This document shows positions 53,296 through 61,613 of a stretch of DNA of 64,000 nt, piece by piece. The translations under genes were made by a program, and so were the position numbers. Under the pieces are notes generated by a model, which was not told the origin of the DNA, searched no databases, and saw nothing but the letters and a program-made list of their open reading frames with translations. Origin of the DNA: Pseudochelatococcus lubricantis. GTDB lineage: Bacteria; Pseudomonadota; Alphaproteobacteria; Rhizobiales; Beijerinckiaceae. The stretch covers positions 62,001 through 126,000 of the forward strand of contig NZ_JBHLXC010000012.1 of NCBI RefSeq assembly GCF_042432495.1. The letters run 5' to 3'. Every line of letters starts with the position of its first letter. The stretch's first letter is position 1.

Positions 53296-53393
53296 CCCCA
53301 TCCGGCGGACAACAGCTGCCCGCACCGCGAGGCGGTGGCGACGGCCCTTGCGGCCGTCTTTCGCCACGTTCGCGGCCCGGCCGCGCCGCCTGT

Positions 53394-53407
53394 TTGCGCT
53401 GCGACAA
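53394..53407 (+). promoter_or_regulatory. FNR/NnrR-type box 1 upstream of nirK
   Basis: TTGCGCTGCGACAA, TTG-N8-CAA, 122 nt before the nirK ATG. Confidence 0.6.
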
Positions 53408-53434
53408 ACAGCGTGTCCGGATAGTCCCGGAAGG

Positions 53435-53448
53435 TTGTTTCGGCACAA
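53435..53448 (+). promoter_or_regulatory. FNR/NnrR-type box 2 upstream of nirK
   Basis: TTGTTTCGGCACAA, with dyad TTGT / ACAA. Centre is 41 bp from box 1. Placement 80 nt before the ATG fits a site near the promoter. Confidence 0.6.
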
Positions 53449-53528
53449 CGAACGCGGTCACCCGACATGTAAATTGGAGAACGACAGACCGGGCAAGGGA
53501 ACCGGCGCAATAACCGAAAGGAAGAACC

Positions 53529-54653
53529 ATGAGCAAGTTCCCAATGACGCGACGCACACTTTTTGCCGGGGTGACGATGGCTGGCGTGATGGCTCAGCTC
53601 AACAACGGCGCGGCACAGGCGCAGCATGCGGTTCCCGCCGCCGCGGGCAACGGCGCTGCGGGCCTGCCGCGGGTCAAGGTCGACCTGGTCGACCCGCCCT
53701 TCGTGCATGCCCACGAACAGGTCGCGACCGACGGACCGAAGATCGTTGAATTCGAGCTGGTCATCGAGGAAAAGAAGATCGTCCTTGATGCCGACGGCAC
53801 GGAAACCATCGCCTTCACGTTCAACGGCACCGTGCCGGGGCCGCTGATGGTGGTGCATGAGGGCGACTATGTCGAGCTGACGCTGGTCAACCCGGCGAGC
53901 AACGAACTCCTGCACAACATCGACTTCCACAGCTCGACCGGCGCGCTGGGCGGCGGCGCCCTCACGCAGGTCAACCCCGGCGAAAAGGTCGTGCTGCGTT
54001 GGAAGGCGACGAAGCCGGGCGTGTTCGTCTACCACTGCGCCCCTCCCGGCATGGTGCCGTGGCACGTCGTTTCGGGCATGAACGGGGCGATCATGGTGCT
54101 GCCGCGCGACGGGCTGAAGGACGGCCAGGGCAACCCGCTCCGCTACGACAGGGTCTACTATGTCGGGGAGCAGGACTTCTACGTGCCGCGCGACGAGAAC
54201 GGCAAGTTCAAGAAGTACGACACCGCCGGCGAGGCCTATGAGGATCAATTGAAGGTGATGCGGACGCTGACGCCCACTCATATCGTCTTCAACGGCCGTG
54301 TCGGCGCACTCACGGGAGACGGCGCACTGACCTCGAAGGTGGGCGAGACGGTACTGATCATCCACAGCCAGGCCAACCGCGACACCCGGCCCCACCTGAT
54401 CGGCGGACACGGCAACTACGTCTGGGCGACCGGCAAGTTCCGCAACCCGCCGGAGCTGGATCAGGAGACGTGGTTCATCCCCGGCGGCACGGCGGGAGCG
54501 GCGCTCTACACCTTCGAGCAGCCCGGCGTCTATGCCTACGTGAACCACAACCTGATCGAGGCCTTCGAACTCGGCGCGGCCGCGCACTTCAAGGTCGAGG
54601 GCCAGTGGAACGACGACCTGATGACGCAGGTGCGCGCGCCGGCAGGCGTCTGA
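53529..54653 (+). CDS. nirK: Copper-containing nitrite reductase
   Basis: 374 residues, GAAAGGAAGAACC upstream. Tat-like signal TRRTLFAGVTMAGVMAQL. Type 1 copper: His129, Cys170, His179, Met184. Type 2 copper: His134, His169, His340; catalytic Asp132 and His289 present. Two cupredoxin domains (about 70-195 and 205-360). It reduces nitrite to NO in the periplasm, fed here by pseudoazurin. Starts the nirK-nirV pair. Confidence 0.97.
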   Translation: MSKFPMTRRTLFAGVTMAGVMAQLNNGAAQAQHAVPAAAGNGAAGLPRVKVDLVDPPFVHAHEQVATDGPKIVEFELVIEEKKIVLDADGTETIAFTFNGTVPGPLMVVHEGDYVELTLVNPASNELLHNIDFHSSTGALGGGALTQVNPGEKVVLRWKATKPGVFVYHCAPPGMVPWHVVSGMNGAIMVLPRDGLKDGQGNPLRYDRVYYVGEQDFYVPRDENGKFKKYDTAGEAYEDQLKVMRTLTPTHIVFNGRVGALTGDGALTSKVGETVLIIHSQANRDTRPHLIGGHGNYVWATGKFRNPPELDQETWFIPGGTAGAALYTFEQPGVYAYVNHNLIEAFELGAAAHFKVEGQWNDDLMTQVRAPAGV

Positions 54654-54663
54654 CGCATCCTCC

Positions 54664-54687
54664 GCCCCCTCCCGCGCGGGAGGGGGC
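54664..54687 (+). terminator. Perfect 24-bp palindrome between nirK and nirV
   Basis: GCCCCCTCCCGC followed directly by its reverse complement GCGGGAGGGGGC, 10 nt after the nirK stop. It has no T-run, so it may be a leaky terminator or a 3' stabiliser for the nirK message rather than a full stop. Confidence 0.6.
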
Positions 54688-54762
54688 CATCGCTTCCCTG
54701 TAACCCGACATCGTTTTCCGGCCCACTCTCTCGGCCGATCCGTCGGCCCACAGGAGCCTTCC

Positions 54763-55632
54763 ATGCACGGGTTTTCGCTATTCGTCGGGGCAGCGGCCTT
54801 CGCGGCGGCCGGGGCCCTGCTTATCCCGCTCGATGCCGCCAGCGGCGGTGAGATTTCGCCGAAGAGCTCGTCCGCGCCGAAGGTGGTGCGTCTTGATCCG
54901 CATCCATTCACGCACCGGGTCGATGGCGAATGGACCCGGCAGGGCCGTCCCGTCGACGCTCCGAAGGTGACGGTAAAAATCCCGGCGCCGGTCGACATCA
55001 TGGCCTATCCGGTCAGCGTCGCGGACTATCTGGCCTGCGTGGCCGAGGCGGTCTGCGCGGCGCCCGGCGGCCCTGCCGACCGCAGCGACCTGCCGGTGAC
55101 GGGCGTCAGCTATCAGGACGCGACGGCCTATGCCGGCTGGCTGTCGAGGAAGACCGGCGCGACGTGGCGGCTGCCAACCGACGCGGAATGGGCGCACGGC
55201 GCCGGCAGCCGTTTCGCAGACGACGCGCTCGGCGTGGCGGAGGACAGCAACAACCCCGCCGTGCGCTGGCTGGCCCTCTATGATGCGGAGACGGCGCGCA
55301 GCCGTGGCCGCGACAGGACGGTCAAGCCCCTTGGGGCGGTCAATGTCAACGAACTCGGCGTTTACGACATCGGCGGCCCGGTCTGGGAATGGACCTCCAC
55401 CTGCCTGCAGCGGGTGGAAACCGATGCGGGCGGCGCCGTCACCGCCCGGAACGAGATCTGCGGCATCTATATCGTCGAGGGCCAGCACCGCGCGGCGCTG
55501 ACATTCTTCGTCCGCGATCCGAAAAGCGGCGGCTGCTCGGTCGGCACGCCGCCCGACAACATCGGTTTCCGGCTGGTGCGCGAAATCAGGCCCGGGGTCA
55601 TCGATCGCCTCATGAAATGGCTTTCGTCCTGA
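54763..55632 (+). CDS. nirV: NirV, formylglycine-generating-enzyme-like protein
   Basis: 289 residues. Signal MHGFSLFVGAAAFAAAGALL ending in DAASGG. FGE-sulfatase (SUMF1) core: YPVSVADYLACVAEAVC, GVSYQDATAYAGWLSRKTGATWRLPTDAEWAHGAGSR, VYDIGGPVWEWTSTC and NIGFRLVREI. NirV is found after nirK in many denitrifiers; the job is unclear. It follows nirK by 109 nt. Confidence 0.9.
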   Translation: MHGFSLFVGAAAFAAAGALLIPLDAASGGEISPKSSSAPKVVRLDPHPFTHRVDGEWTRQGRPVDAPKVTVKIPAPVDIMAYPVSVADYLACVAEAVCAAPGGPADRSDLPVTGVSYQDATAYAGWLSRKTGATWRLPTDAEWAHGAGSRFADDALGVAEDSNNPAVRWLALYDAETARSRGRDRTVKPLGAVNVNELGVYDIGGPVWEWTSTCLQRVETDAGGAVTARNEICGIYIVEGQHRAALTFFVRDPKSGGCSVGTPPDNIGFRLVREIRPGVIDRLMKWLSS

Positions 55633-55652
55633 CTTCGGCATTCAAATGGCTG

Positions 55653-55680
55653 GAGGCTGTTGGTGACCATGGACAGCCTC
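55653..55680. repeat. Hairpin after nirV
   Basis: Arms GAGGCTGT and ACAGCCTC (perfect 8 bp) with a 12-nt centre, 20 nt after the stop. No T-run; a terminator or the upstream part of the nnrR promoter. Confidence 0.4.
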
Positions 55681-55738
55681 TAGGCAACGGCCCCGTTTTG
55701 CGGCACCAATGAGTGACGCGATGAAACGGGAGCGGGGC

Positions 55739-56431
55739 ATGGCGATCGATATTTCTCTGGTCCGCGCGCTGCCGCTTTTCAGCCGGGTGAGCGATGCGGA
55801 ACTGTCGCGGCTGATGACGCGCGCCGCCGGTCGCAGGGTGCCGAAGGGCGAGGCGGTGTTCGAGCAGGGCAAGGTCGCCGATACGTTCTACCTCCTGTTG
55901 CACGGCAGGCTGAAGGTGTCGCAGGTCACCCCGGACGGCCAGCAGGTCATGGTCCGCATCGTGCATCCGGGCGACCTCTTCGGCTTCGCCCGCGCGCTCA
56001 ACCGGCCGGATTATCCCGGCACGGCCCGCGCAGCGGTGGACAGCATCGTCGTCGGCTGGCCGATGTCCGACTGGGATGCGGTGGTGGAGGCCAATCCCCG
56101 CCTCGCCATCAACGCCATGCAGACGATCGGCGAGCGGCTCGATGAGGCCCATACGCGCCTGCGCGAGATGTCCACGCAGGAAGTCGAGCGCCGCATCGCC
56201 CACGCCGTTCTGCGTCTGGCCGAGAAAGCCGGGCGGCAGGAGGCGGGCGGCACCCGCATCGACTTTCCCATCACCCGGCAGGACATCGCCGAGATGACGG
56301 GCACCACCCTCCACACGGTTTCCCGCACCCTCTCCGCATGGGAGGGACAAGGGCTGGTCGAGAGCGGGCGGCAGAAGCTGACCGTCTGCGATGCCGACGG
56401 GCTGACCCGGATCGCCGACGGACAGGGCTGA
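55739..56431 (+). CDS. nnrR: Crp/Fnr-family regulator, NnrR type
   Basis: 230 residues from the ATG at 55739 (GGGAG 6 nt upstream; other ATGs at 55709 and 55721). Cyclic-nucleotide-fold domain (about 5-120), long dimer helix and a winged helix with RQDIAEMTGTTLHTVSRTLSAWEGQG, the NnrR-type recognition helix. It has no N-terminal cysteine cluster, so it does not sense oxygen as FNR does. NnrR turns on nir, nor and nnrS genes in response to NO. The TTG-N8-CAA boxes in the window are its likely targets. Confidence 0.82.
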   Translation: MAIDISLVRALPLFSRVSDAELSRLMTRAAGRRVPKGEAVFEQGKVADTFYLLLHGRLKVSQVTPDGQQVMVRIVHPGDLFGFARALNRPDYPGTARAAVDSIVVGWPMSDWDAVVEANPRLAINAMQTIGERLDEAHTRLREMSTQEVERRIAHAVLRLAEKAGRQEAGGTRIDFPITRQDIAEMTGTTLHTVSRTLSAWEGQGLVESGRQKLTVCDADGLTRIADGQG

Positions 56432-56510
56432 GCGCCCCCGGCATCAGCTCCGTTGTTTGTGAAAACGCAAAATCCGGGATAGCCGGCCGGGGTATCTCCA
56501 ATACAAGCGG

Positions 56511-56586
56511 CTGGAGCGCTTTCCGATCACAATTCGCTCGGAACGAGAAATCTGACCTGTTTCAACGGAAACAGGTCAGATTCCAG
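56511..56586. repeat. Palindromic intergenic repeat, copy C
   Basis: Hairpin 56549-56582: arms AATCTGACCTGTTT and AAACAGGTCAGATT (perfect 14 bp) around CAACGG. Same orientation as copy A and opposite to copy D. It lies just before the DNR-type gene. Confidence 0.8.
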
Positions 56587-56617
56587 CCCGCGAAGGAGGT
56601 AGAAAGGCGTTTTCCCG

Positions 56618-57334
56618 ATGACTGTTCCGCTGTCGCCAGCCCTGCGCCGCATGGCGCACCATTCGCGCCTCTTCATGGCCATGCCGGAGGAGCTTGCCGC
56701 GCCGCTGCTCGCCGCCGCGCGCACCGTCTGCTATCTGCGCGGCGATACGATCTTCCGGCAGGGCGATACGGCGCGGTTCCTGCATATCGTTGCCGGCGGC
56801 TGGGTCAAACTCTGCCGCATCGCGCCGAACGGCACGGAGGCCGTCGTCGGCGTCTTCACCAACGGCCAGAGTTTCGGCGAACCGGTGGCGCTCAGGGGCG
56901 CGCCCTATCCTGTTTCGGCCCAGGCGGCGACCGACTGCACGCTGATCGAGGTGCCATCGGAAGCGCTTCTCGGCCTGATCCGCAGCCGGCCCGAAGCCGC
57001 GATCTCGCTTCTGTCCGCGACGTATCTGCACTTGCACGCCCTCGTTTCCCAGATCGAGCAACTGAAGGCCCAGTCCGGAACGCAGCGGGTGGCCGAATTC
57101 CTGCTGGAGTTGTGCCCCGCCGGTTCCGAGGCCGCGACGGTGACGCTGCCCTACGACAAGACGCTGATCGCCGGACGCCTCGGGATGAAGCCCGAAAGCC
57201 TGAGCCGCGCCTTCGCCCGCCTGCGGGCGCACGGCGTCGTCGTGCGCCACATCAGCGCGGCCATCGCTTCTACCACCGCCCTTCGGCACCTGATCGCGGA
57301 AGATCCCGGCGCGGCCTGGACGCGCGCCCTTTAG
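56618..57334 (+). CDS. Crp/Fnr-family regulator, DNR type
   Basis: 238 residues. Sensor domain with LFMAMPEELAAPLLAAARTVCYLRGDTIFRQGDTARFLHIV, and a winged helix with GRLGMKPESLSRAFARLRAHG resembling DNR. No FNR cysteine cluster. DNR binds haem and NO and turns on nir, nor and nos. The ribosome site is weak (AAGG 12 nt, AAGGAGG 20 nt upstream), so the start is not certain. The gene is bracketed by copies C and D of the repeat. Confidence 0.8.
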   Translation: MTVPLSPALRRMAHHSRLFMAMPEELAAPLLAAARTVCYLRGDTIFRQGDTARFLHIVAGGWVKLCRIAPNGTEAVVGVFTNGQSFGEPVALRGAPYPVSAQAATDCTLIEVPSEALLGLIRSRPEAAISLLSATYLHLHALVSQIEQLKAQSGTQRVAEFLLELCPAGSEAATVTLPYDKTLIAGRLGMKPESLSRAFARLRAHGVVVRHISAAIASTTALRHLIAEDPGAAWTRAL

Positions 57335-57434
57335 AAGCTGTCCTGTTTACGTTGAAACAGGACAGATTCCAGGTTCCTTATTTTGAGCGAGTTCCGAGCG
57401 ATCAATTGATTCCATCTGATCGGAACGCGGCCTC
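57333..57434. repeat. Palindromic intergenic repeat, copy D
   Basis: Hairpin 57336-57367: arms AGCTGTCCTGTTT and AAACAGGACAGAT (12 of 13 pairs) around ACGTTG, then GGTTCCTTATTTTGAGCGAG and a part ending ATCTGATCGGAACGCG. Orientation opposite to copy C. It overlaps the DNR-type stop and precedes the convergent norD stop. Confidence 0.8.
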
Positions 57435-57475
57435 TGATGCGGATGGGACGCAAGAAGATCGGAGCACGCCCGGCC

Positions 57476-59410
57476 TCACGCCACCAGCTGCCGGTAGATT
57501 TCCGGCAGCGCACCGGTCAGGCGGTCGGGATCGCGGATGACTGCATAGCCGCCCCGCCCGAAGAGCCGCGCGAACCATGCCTTGCCCTCGCGGTCCACCG
57601 TGATGCCGAAGACGGCCTGCCCCGCGCGCCGGGCCTCGCGGACCGCCATGGCACTGTCCTCGATGCCGTGGCGGCCCTCGTAGTGGTCGAGGTCGTTCGG
57701 CTTGCCGTCGGTGATGACGATCAGCAGCCTGCGCGCCTTGGCCTGCGTCGCGAGCCCTGCCGAAGCGTGGCGCACCGCCGCGCCCAGCCGCGTGTAGAAG
57801 CCGGGACGCAGCGCCGCAATCCGCCCTTCGATCTCCCGACTCATCGGCTCGGCGAAATCCTTGCAGTCGTGCAGGTAGACACGGTCGCGCCGCAGCGACG
57901 AAAAGCCATGGATGGCGAAGCTGTCGCCGCAAGCGTCGAGCCCCCAGGCGAGCGCGGCCAGCGCCTCGCGTTCGATCTCGATAACAGCGCGCCCGGCCAC
58001 GGCCGACTCGGTGGAGCGCGAGACATCGAGCAGGATCGACACGGCGAGATCGCGGCTCATGGGCCGCGCCTGCCGCCAGACGCGGTCGTTGCCCCGCCCG
58101 GTGGCCGCGAGGTCGGTGACGGCGCGCAGGGCGGCGTCCATGTCGAGTTCGTCACCGTCCAGCTGGCCGGCGGTGAGAACCCGCCCCGGCCGCATGGCCT
58201 CGAACTGGCGACGCACGGCGCGGATACGGCGGCGCGCAGCCGGATCATCGCTGACGGCGTGGGCGGGGTCCGCCGCCACTGGCGCGGCAAGCACGCGCAC
58301 ATGGCCCTGAAGATAGCTTCCCGCCCGCGTGTCCCATTCCGGATAGACGAAGGCGCCGGCGAGCCGTTCGCGGTCGACGTCCTCGGGCGCGAGGTCGAGA
58401 TGCAGCTTCAGCCGTGTCGCCGGCGCCTTCGATATCTGCCCGAGGCCGATTTCCTCCTGGTCGTCTATCGCCTTGCGGGCATTGTCGAAGTCGTCGTCTT
58501 CGACACGGCGGTTGAGGTTGAGAAACTCGGCCCAGGAAAGCAACGCCTCGAACTTGTGCAAGATCAGGCTGTCCTTGCGCTCGGCGAGGTCCGCGCGGTG
58601 GCGGCGCGCGCGCCTGGGCGTGTCGTCCGCGCCGCTCTCGCCGGCATCGCCTTCCGCCGGGCGCGTTTCGACCTCGGCGGGCGCGGAAACGCCGACGGCC
58701 CGCAGGTCGGGCCACAACGGCACAGGAAGAAAGCTGCGATAGCCGGAAGGCGCGCGAAAAGCGGCGAAATCGCCGTTGCCCAGCGCGGCGAGCATCGCAT
58801 GATCCGGCAGCGCGGCATCCCCCAGCAGGTGGCGCACCAGCGCTTCCACCCGCGCCTCGGCTCCCGCCAGCCGCCGCCGTGGTCGCGCCGCCAGATGCGC
58901 GGCCGCGAGATCGGTGTGAAGCGCCGCCAGCCCCGGCGCGTGCACGAGTGTCGCCCGCGTCATCCGGCGCGCGGCCGCAATCGCCGCCAGATCGGCGCGC
59001 AGGGGATCGTCTTGCGCGATGCGCGCCGGCGCATGCGCCACCATCGCCGCGAGCCAGACATAAAGCGCCGCGTTCGCAGCCCGCTCCGGAAAGACGGCAA
59101 GCGACTCCGGCAGGCGCAGCACCTCGCCGTCGAAACTCGCGTGCGGCAGCTTCTCCGCCTCCACCGCGAGCCGACGCCGGAACGACAGCCGGTGGCGGCT
59201 CACCTCCTGCACCGCCGCCTTCAACTCCACGGCGGGATTGCCGCCCAGCCCCCGGAACAGCACCGCAAGCCGCCCGGAAACTTCGGCGAGCCGCACCCGC
59301 GCCCCGTCATGCACGACCGGCGCGTCGAGCCGCGAGGCAAAGGCGTGCCAAAGCTTGCCGACGCTTTCCTCCGGCTCCCAAAACTCGATCTCCACCGGTT
59401 CGAACGCCAT
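57476..59410 (-). CDS. norD: NorD, NO-reductase activation protein with VWA domain
   Basis: 644 residues. The C-terminal von Willebrand A domain has the MIDAS motif DVSRST (AVSILLDVSRSTESAVAG); the N-terminal half is the NorD-specific helical part (EFWEPEESVGKLWHAFASRL). It works with NorQ ATPase in assembling NO reductase. Last of norCBQD; starts 4 nt after the norQ stop. Confidence 0.93.
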   Translation of the reverse strand: MAFEPVEIEFWEPEESVGKLWHAFASRLDAPVVHDGARVRLAEVSGRLAVLFRGLGGNPAVELKAAVQEVSRHRLSFRRRLAVEAEKLPHASFDGEVLRLPESLAVFPERAANAALYVWLAAMVAHAPARIAQDDPLRADLAAIAAARRMTRATLVHAPGLAALHTDLAAAHLAARPRRRLAGAEARVEALVRHLLGDAALPDHAMLAALGNGDFAAFRAPSGYRSFLPVPLWPDLRAVGVSAPAEVETRPAEGDAGESGADDTPRRARRHRADLAERKDSLILHKFEALLSWAEFLNLNRRVEDDDFDNARKAIDDQEEIGLGQISKAPATRLKLHLDLAPEDVDRERLAGAFVYPEWDTRAGSYLQGHVRVLAAPVAADPAHAVSDDPAARRRIRAVRRQFEAMRPGRVLTAGQLDGDELDMDAALRAVTDLAATGRGNDRVWRQARPMSRDLAVSILLDVSRSTESAVAGRAVIEIEREALAALAWGLDACGDSFAIHGFSSLRRDRVYLHDCKDFAEPMSREIEGRIAALRPGFYTRLGAAVRHASAGLATQAKARRLLIVITDGKPNDLDHYEGRHGIEDSAMAVREARRAGQAVFGITVDREGKAWFARLFGRGGYAVIRDPDRLTGALPEIYRQLVA

Positions 59411-59414
59411 GGCA

Positions 59415-60230
59415 TCAACCCATGATGGCGACGACGAGATCGAGCAGCCCGCGCCGCACCTCCTCGTCGTCGGTCAGCGGCTCGATCATGGCGGCGAGCA
59501 CCGCGCGCTCCACCGGCATGCCGCCATTGATCAGCGTGGCGGCATAGACCACGAGCCGCGTGGAGACGCCCTCCTCCAGATCCTGCCCCTTCAGCCCGCG
59601 CAGCTTGTTCGCCAGCCGCACCAGCGGCTGCACCCGCGTCTCGGCGAGCCCGCTTTCGCGCGCGACAACGGGCACCTCGTGCTCCGGCTTCGGGAAGCCG
59701 AATTCCACGGCGAGGAAGCGCTGGCGCGTCGAGGGTTTCAGCGTCTTGAGGATGTTCTGGTAGCCGGGATTGTAGGAGGCGACGAGCATGAAGCCGGGCG
59801 CCGCCGCCAGTTCCTCGCCCGTGCGGTCGAGGGGCAGGATGCGCCGGTCGTCGGTGAGCGGGTGCAGCACGACGGTGACATCCTTGCGCGCCTCCACCAC
59901 CTCGTCGAGATAGCAGATCGCACCCTCGCGCACGGCGCGGGTCAGGGGGCCATCCACCCACACAGTCTCGCCGCCCTTGAGCAGGTAGCGCCCGATCAGG
60001 TCGGCGGCGGACAGATCGTCGTGGCAGGCGACCGTGTAGAGCGGCCGTCCGAGCCGCGCCGCCATATGGGAGACGAAGCGCGTCTTGCCGCAGCCGGTGG
60101 GGCCTTTCAGCAGCAGCGGCAACCGGTTGCCATGCGCAGCGGCGAAGATTTCGCACTCGTCTGCCTGCGGCAGATAGAAGGGGGCCTGCGCCGTCTGCGT
60201 CTCCACCATGCGGATTCCGTTCATTCCCAT
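59415..60230 (-). CDS. norQ: NorQ, AAA+ ATPase for NO-reductase assembly
   Basis: 271 residues from the ATG at 60230, which shares its A with the norB stop TGA (a GTG 3 nt upstream is equally possible). Walker A LKGPTGCGKTRFVSH, Walker B CYLDEVVEARKD, and the MoxR/NorQ-type sensor stretch MLVASYNPGYQ. It pairs with NorD to insert the non-haem iron of NorB. Confidence 0.93.
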   Translation of the reverse strand: MGMNGIRMVETQTAQAPFYLPQADECEIFAAAHGNRLPLLLKGPTGCGKTRFVSHMAARLGRPLYTVACHDDLSAADLIGRYLLKGGETVWVDGPLTRAVREGAICYLDEVVEARKDVTVVLHPLTDDRRILPLDRTGEELAAAPGFMLVASYNPGYQNILKTLKPSTRQRFLAVEFGFPKPEHEVPVVARESGLAETRVQPLVRLANKLRGLKGQDLEEGVSTRLVVYAATLINGGMPVERAVLAAMIEPLTDDEEVRRGLLDLVVAIMG

Positions 60231-61603
60231 CACTCCGCAGCCGCATGCTTGACGAATGGGCCAGGCTCGATGACCTCACGCCGCGGCACGAGGATGGCGT
60301 AGATGAACAGAAACACCCCGAGCACGACCGCCGCCCCCGCGCCGAAGCGCATCCAGTAGAAGATCGCGAGCTGGTCCTGCACCTCCATGTAGTTGATGCC
60401 CATCACGCGCTGGAGATGGGTCTGCACCGTGCCTGCGAAGGTCAGCACGAAGGTCATGAACAGCATGCCGCCCGACATCAGCCAGAAGCTCGCCATGTTG
60501 AGCACCTGGTTGTAAGGATCGCGGTTCTTCAGGATGGGGAAGGCATAGGTGAACATGGCGAGGTTGAGGCACACATAGGCGCCGAAGAAGGAAAGGTGCC
60601 CGTGCGCGGCGGTGATCTGCGTGCCGTGCGTGTAGTAGTTCACGCCGTGCAGCGTGTGCAGGAACCCCCACACCCCGGCCCCGAAGAAGGCCAGAACCGC
60701 GCAGCCGAGCGACCACAGCAGCGCCGCCTTGTTCGGATGGTCGCGCCGCCCCTTCCAGACCATGACGAAGGCGAAGGCCATCATGGCGAAAAAGGGAACC
60801 ACCTCGAAGGCGGAGAAGATGGACCCCACCCATTGCCAGTAAGCCGGCATGCCGATCCAATAATAATGGTGGCCGGTGCCGAGAATGCCCGAGAACAGCG
60901 CCGTGGCGACGATGACGTACAGCCATTTCTCCACCACCTCACGGTCGACGCCGGTGAGCTTCAGCATCAGATAGCCGAGGATCGACGCCATGATGAGTTC
61001 CCACACACCCTCGACCCACAGATGCACCACGAACCACCAGTATTGCTTGTCGAGCGCGAGATTGGGGGGATTGTAGAACGCGAAGAGGAACAGCAGCGCC
61101 AGGCCCCAGAGCCCGATCAGGAGGATGTTCGTGATCGCCGTCTTGCGGCCCTTCAGCACCGTGAGCGTGACGTTGTAGAGGAAGATGAGCGCCGCGACGA
61201 CGATGCCGATCTTCACCCAGGTTGGCTGCTCCAGGAATTCGCGCCCTTGCCTGCCCAGCAGAAAATTGCCTGCAAACAGGTTAAATGCGTAAGTCACCAC
61301 CGCGCCGAGCGTGCCGACGACCAGGATCGCGAGCTGGATATAGGCGAGCAGCGGTGAATGGATTTCCCGCTCCGCCTCCTCCGGGATGAGGAAATAGGCC
61401 GCTCCGAAGAACCCGGTCAGCAGCCAGACGATCAGCGCATTGGTATGCAGCATGCGGCCGACGCTGAAGGGCAGCAGCTCCGACAGGAAATTGGGGTTCA
61501 CGTAGACATAGCCGATGATCAGCCCCATCGTGACCTGCACGGCGAAGAGCGCCAGCGCCACGGCAAAATAGGCGAGCGCGATTTTCTGTGTCTGGTACTT
61601 CAT
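60230..61603 (-). CDS. norB: Cytochrome-c-dependent NO reductase, large subunit
   Basis: 457 residues, twelve helices. Haem and Fe-B His ligands in RMLHTNALIVW, GTGHHYYWIGMPAYW and ITAAHGHLSFFGAY; Fe-B Glu in FSAFEVVPFFAMM. It reduces two NO to N2O with electrons from NorC. Starts 10 nt after the norC stop. Confidence 0.96.
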   Translation of the reverse strand: MKYQTQKIALAYFAVALALFAVQVTMGLIIGYVYVNPNFLSELLPFSVGRMLHTNALIVWLLTGFFGAAYFLIPEEAEREIHSPLLAYIQLAILVVGTLGAVVTYAFNLFAGNFLLGRQGREFLEQPTWVKIGIVVAALIFLYNVTLTVLKGRKTAITNILLIGLWGLALLFLFAFYNPPNLALDKQYWWFVVHLWVEGVWELIMASILGYLMLKLTGVDREVVEKWLYVIVATALFSGILGTGHHYYWIGMPAYWQWVGSIFSAFEVVPFFAMMAFAFVMVWKGRRDHPNKAALLWSLGCAVLAFFGAGVWGFLHTLHGVNYYTHGTQITAAHGHLSFFGAYVCLNLAMFTYAFPILKNRDPYNQVLNMASFWLMSGGMLFMTFVLTFAGTVQTHLQRVMGINYMEVQDQLAIFYWMRFGAGAAVVLGVFLFIYAILVPRREVIEPGPFVKHAAAE

Positions 61604-61613
61604 GATCGTCTCC

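Noticed and set aside
53464..53477. Possible NsrR half-site before nirK (ACATGTAAATT)
   Set aside because: Only one weak half matches; not enough to call.
57437..59425. 662-codon plus-strand frame opposite norD
   Set aside because: Shadow of norD, whose VWA motif is clear.
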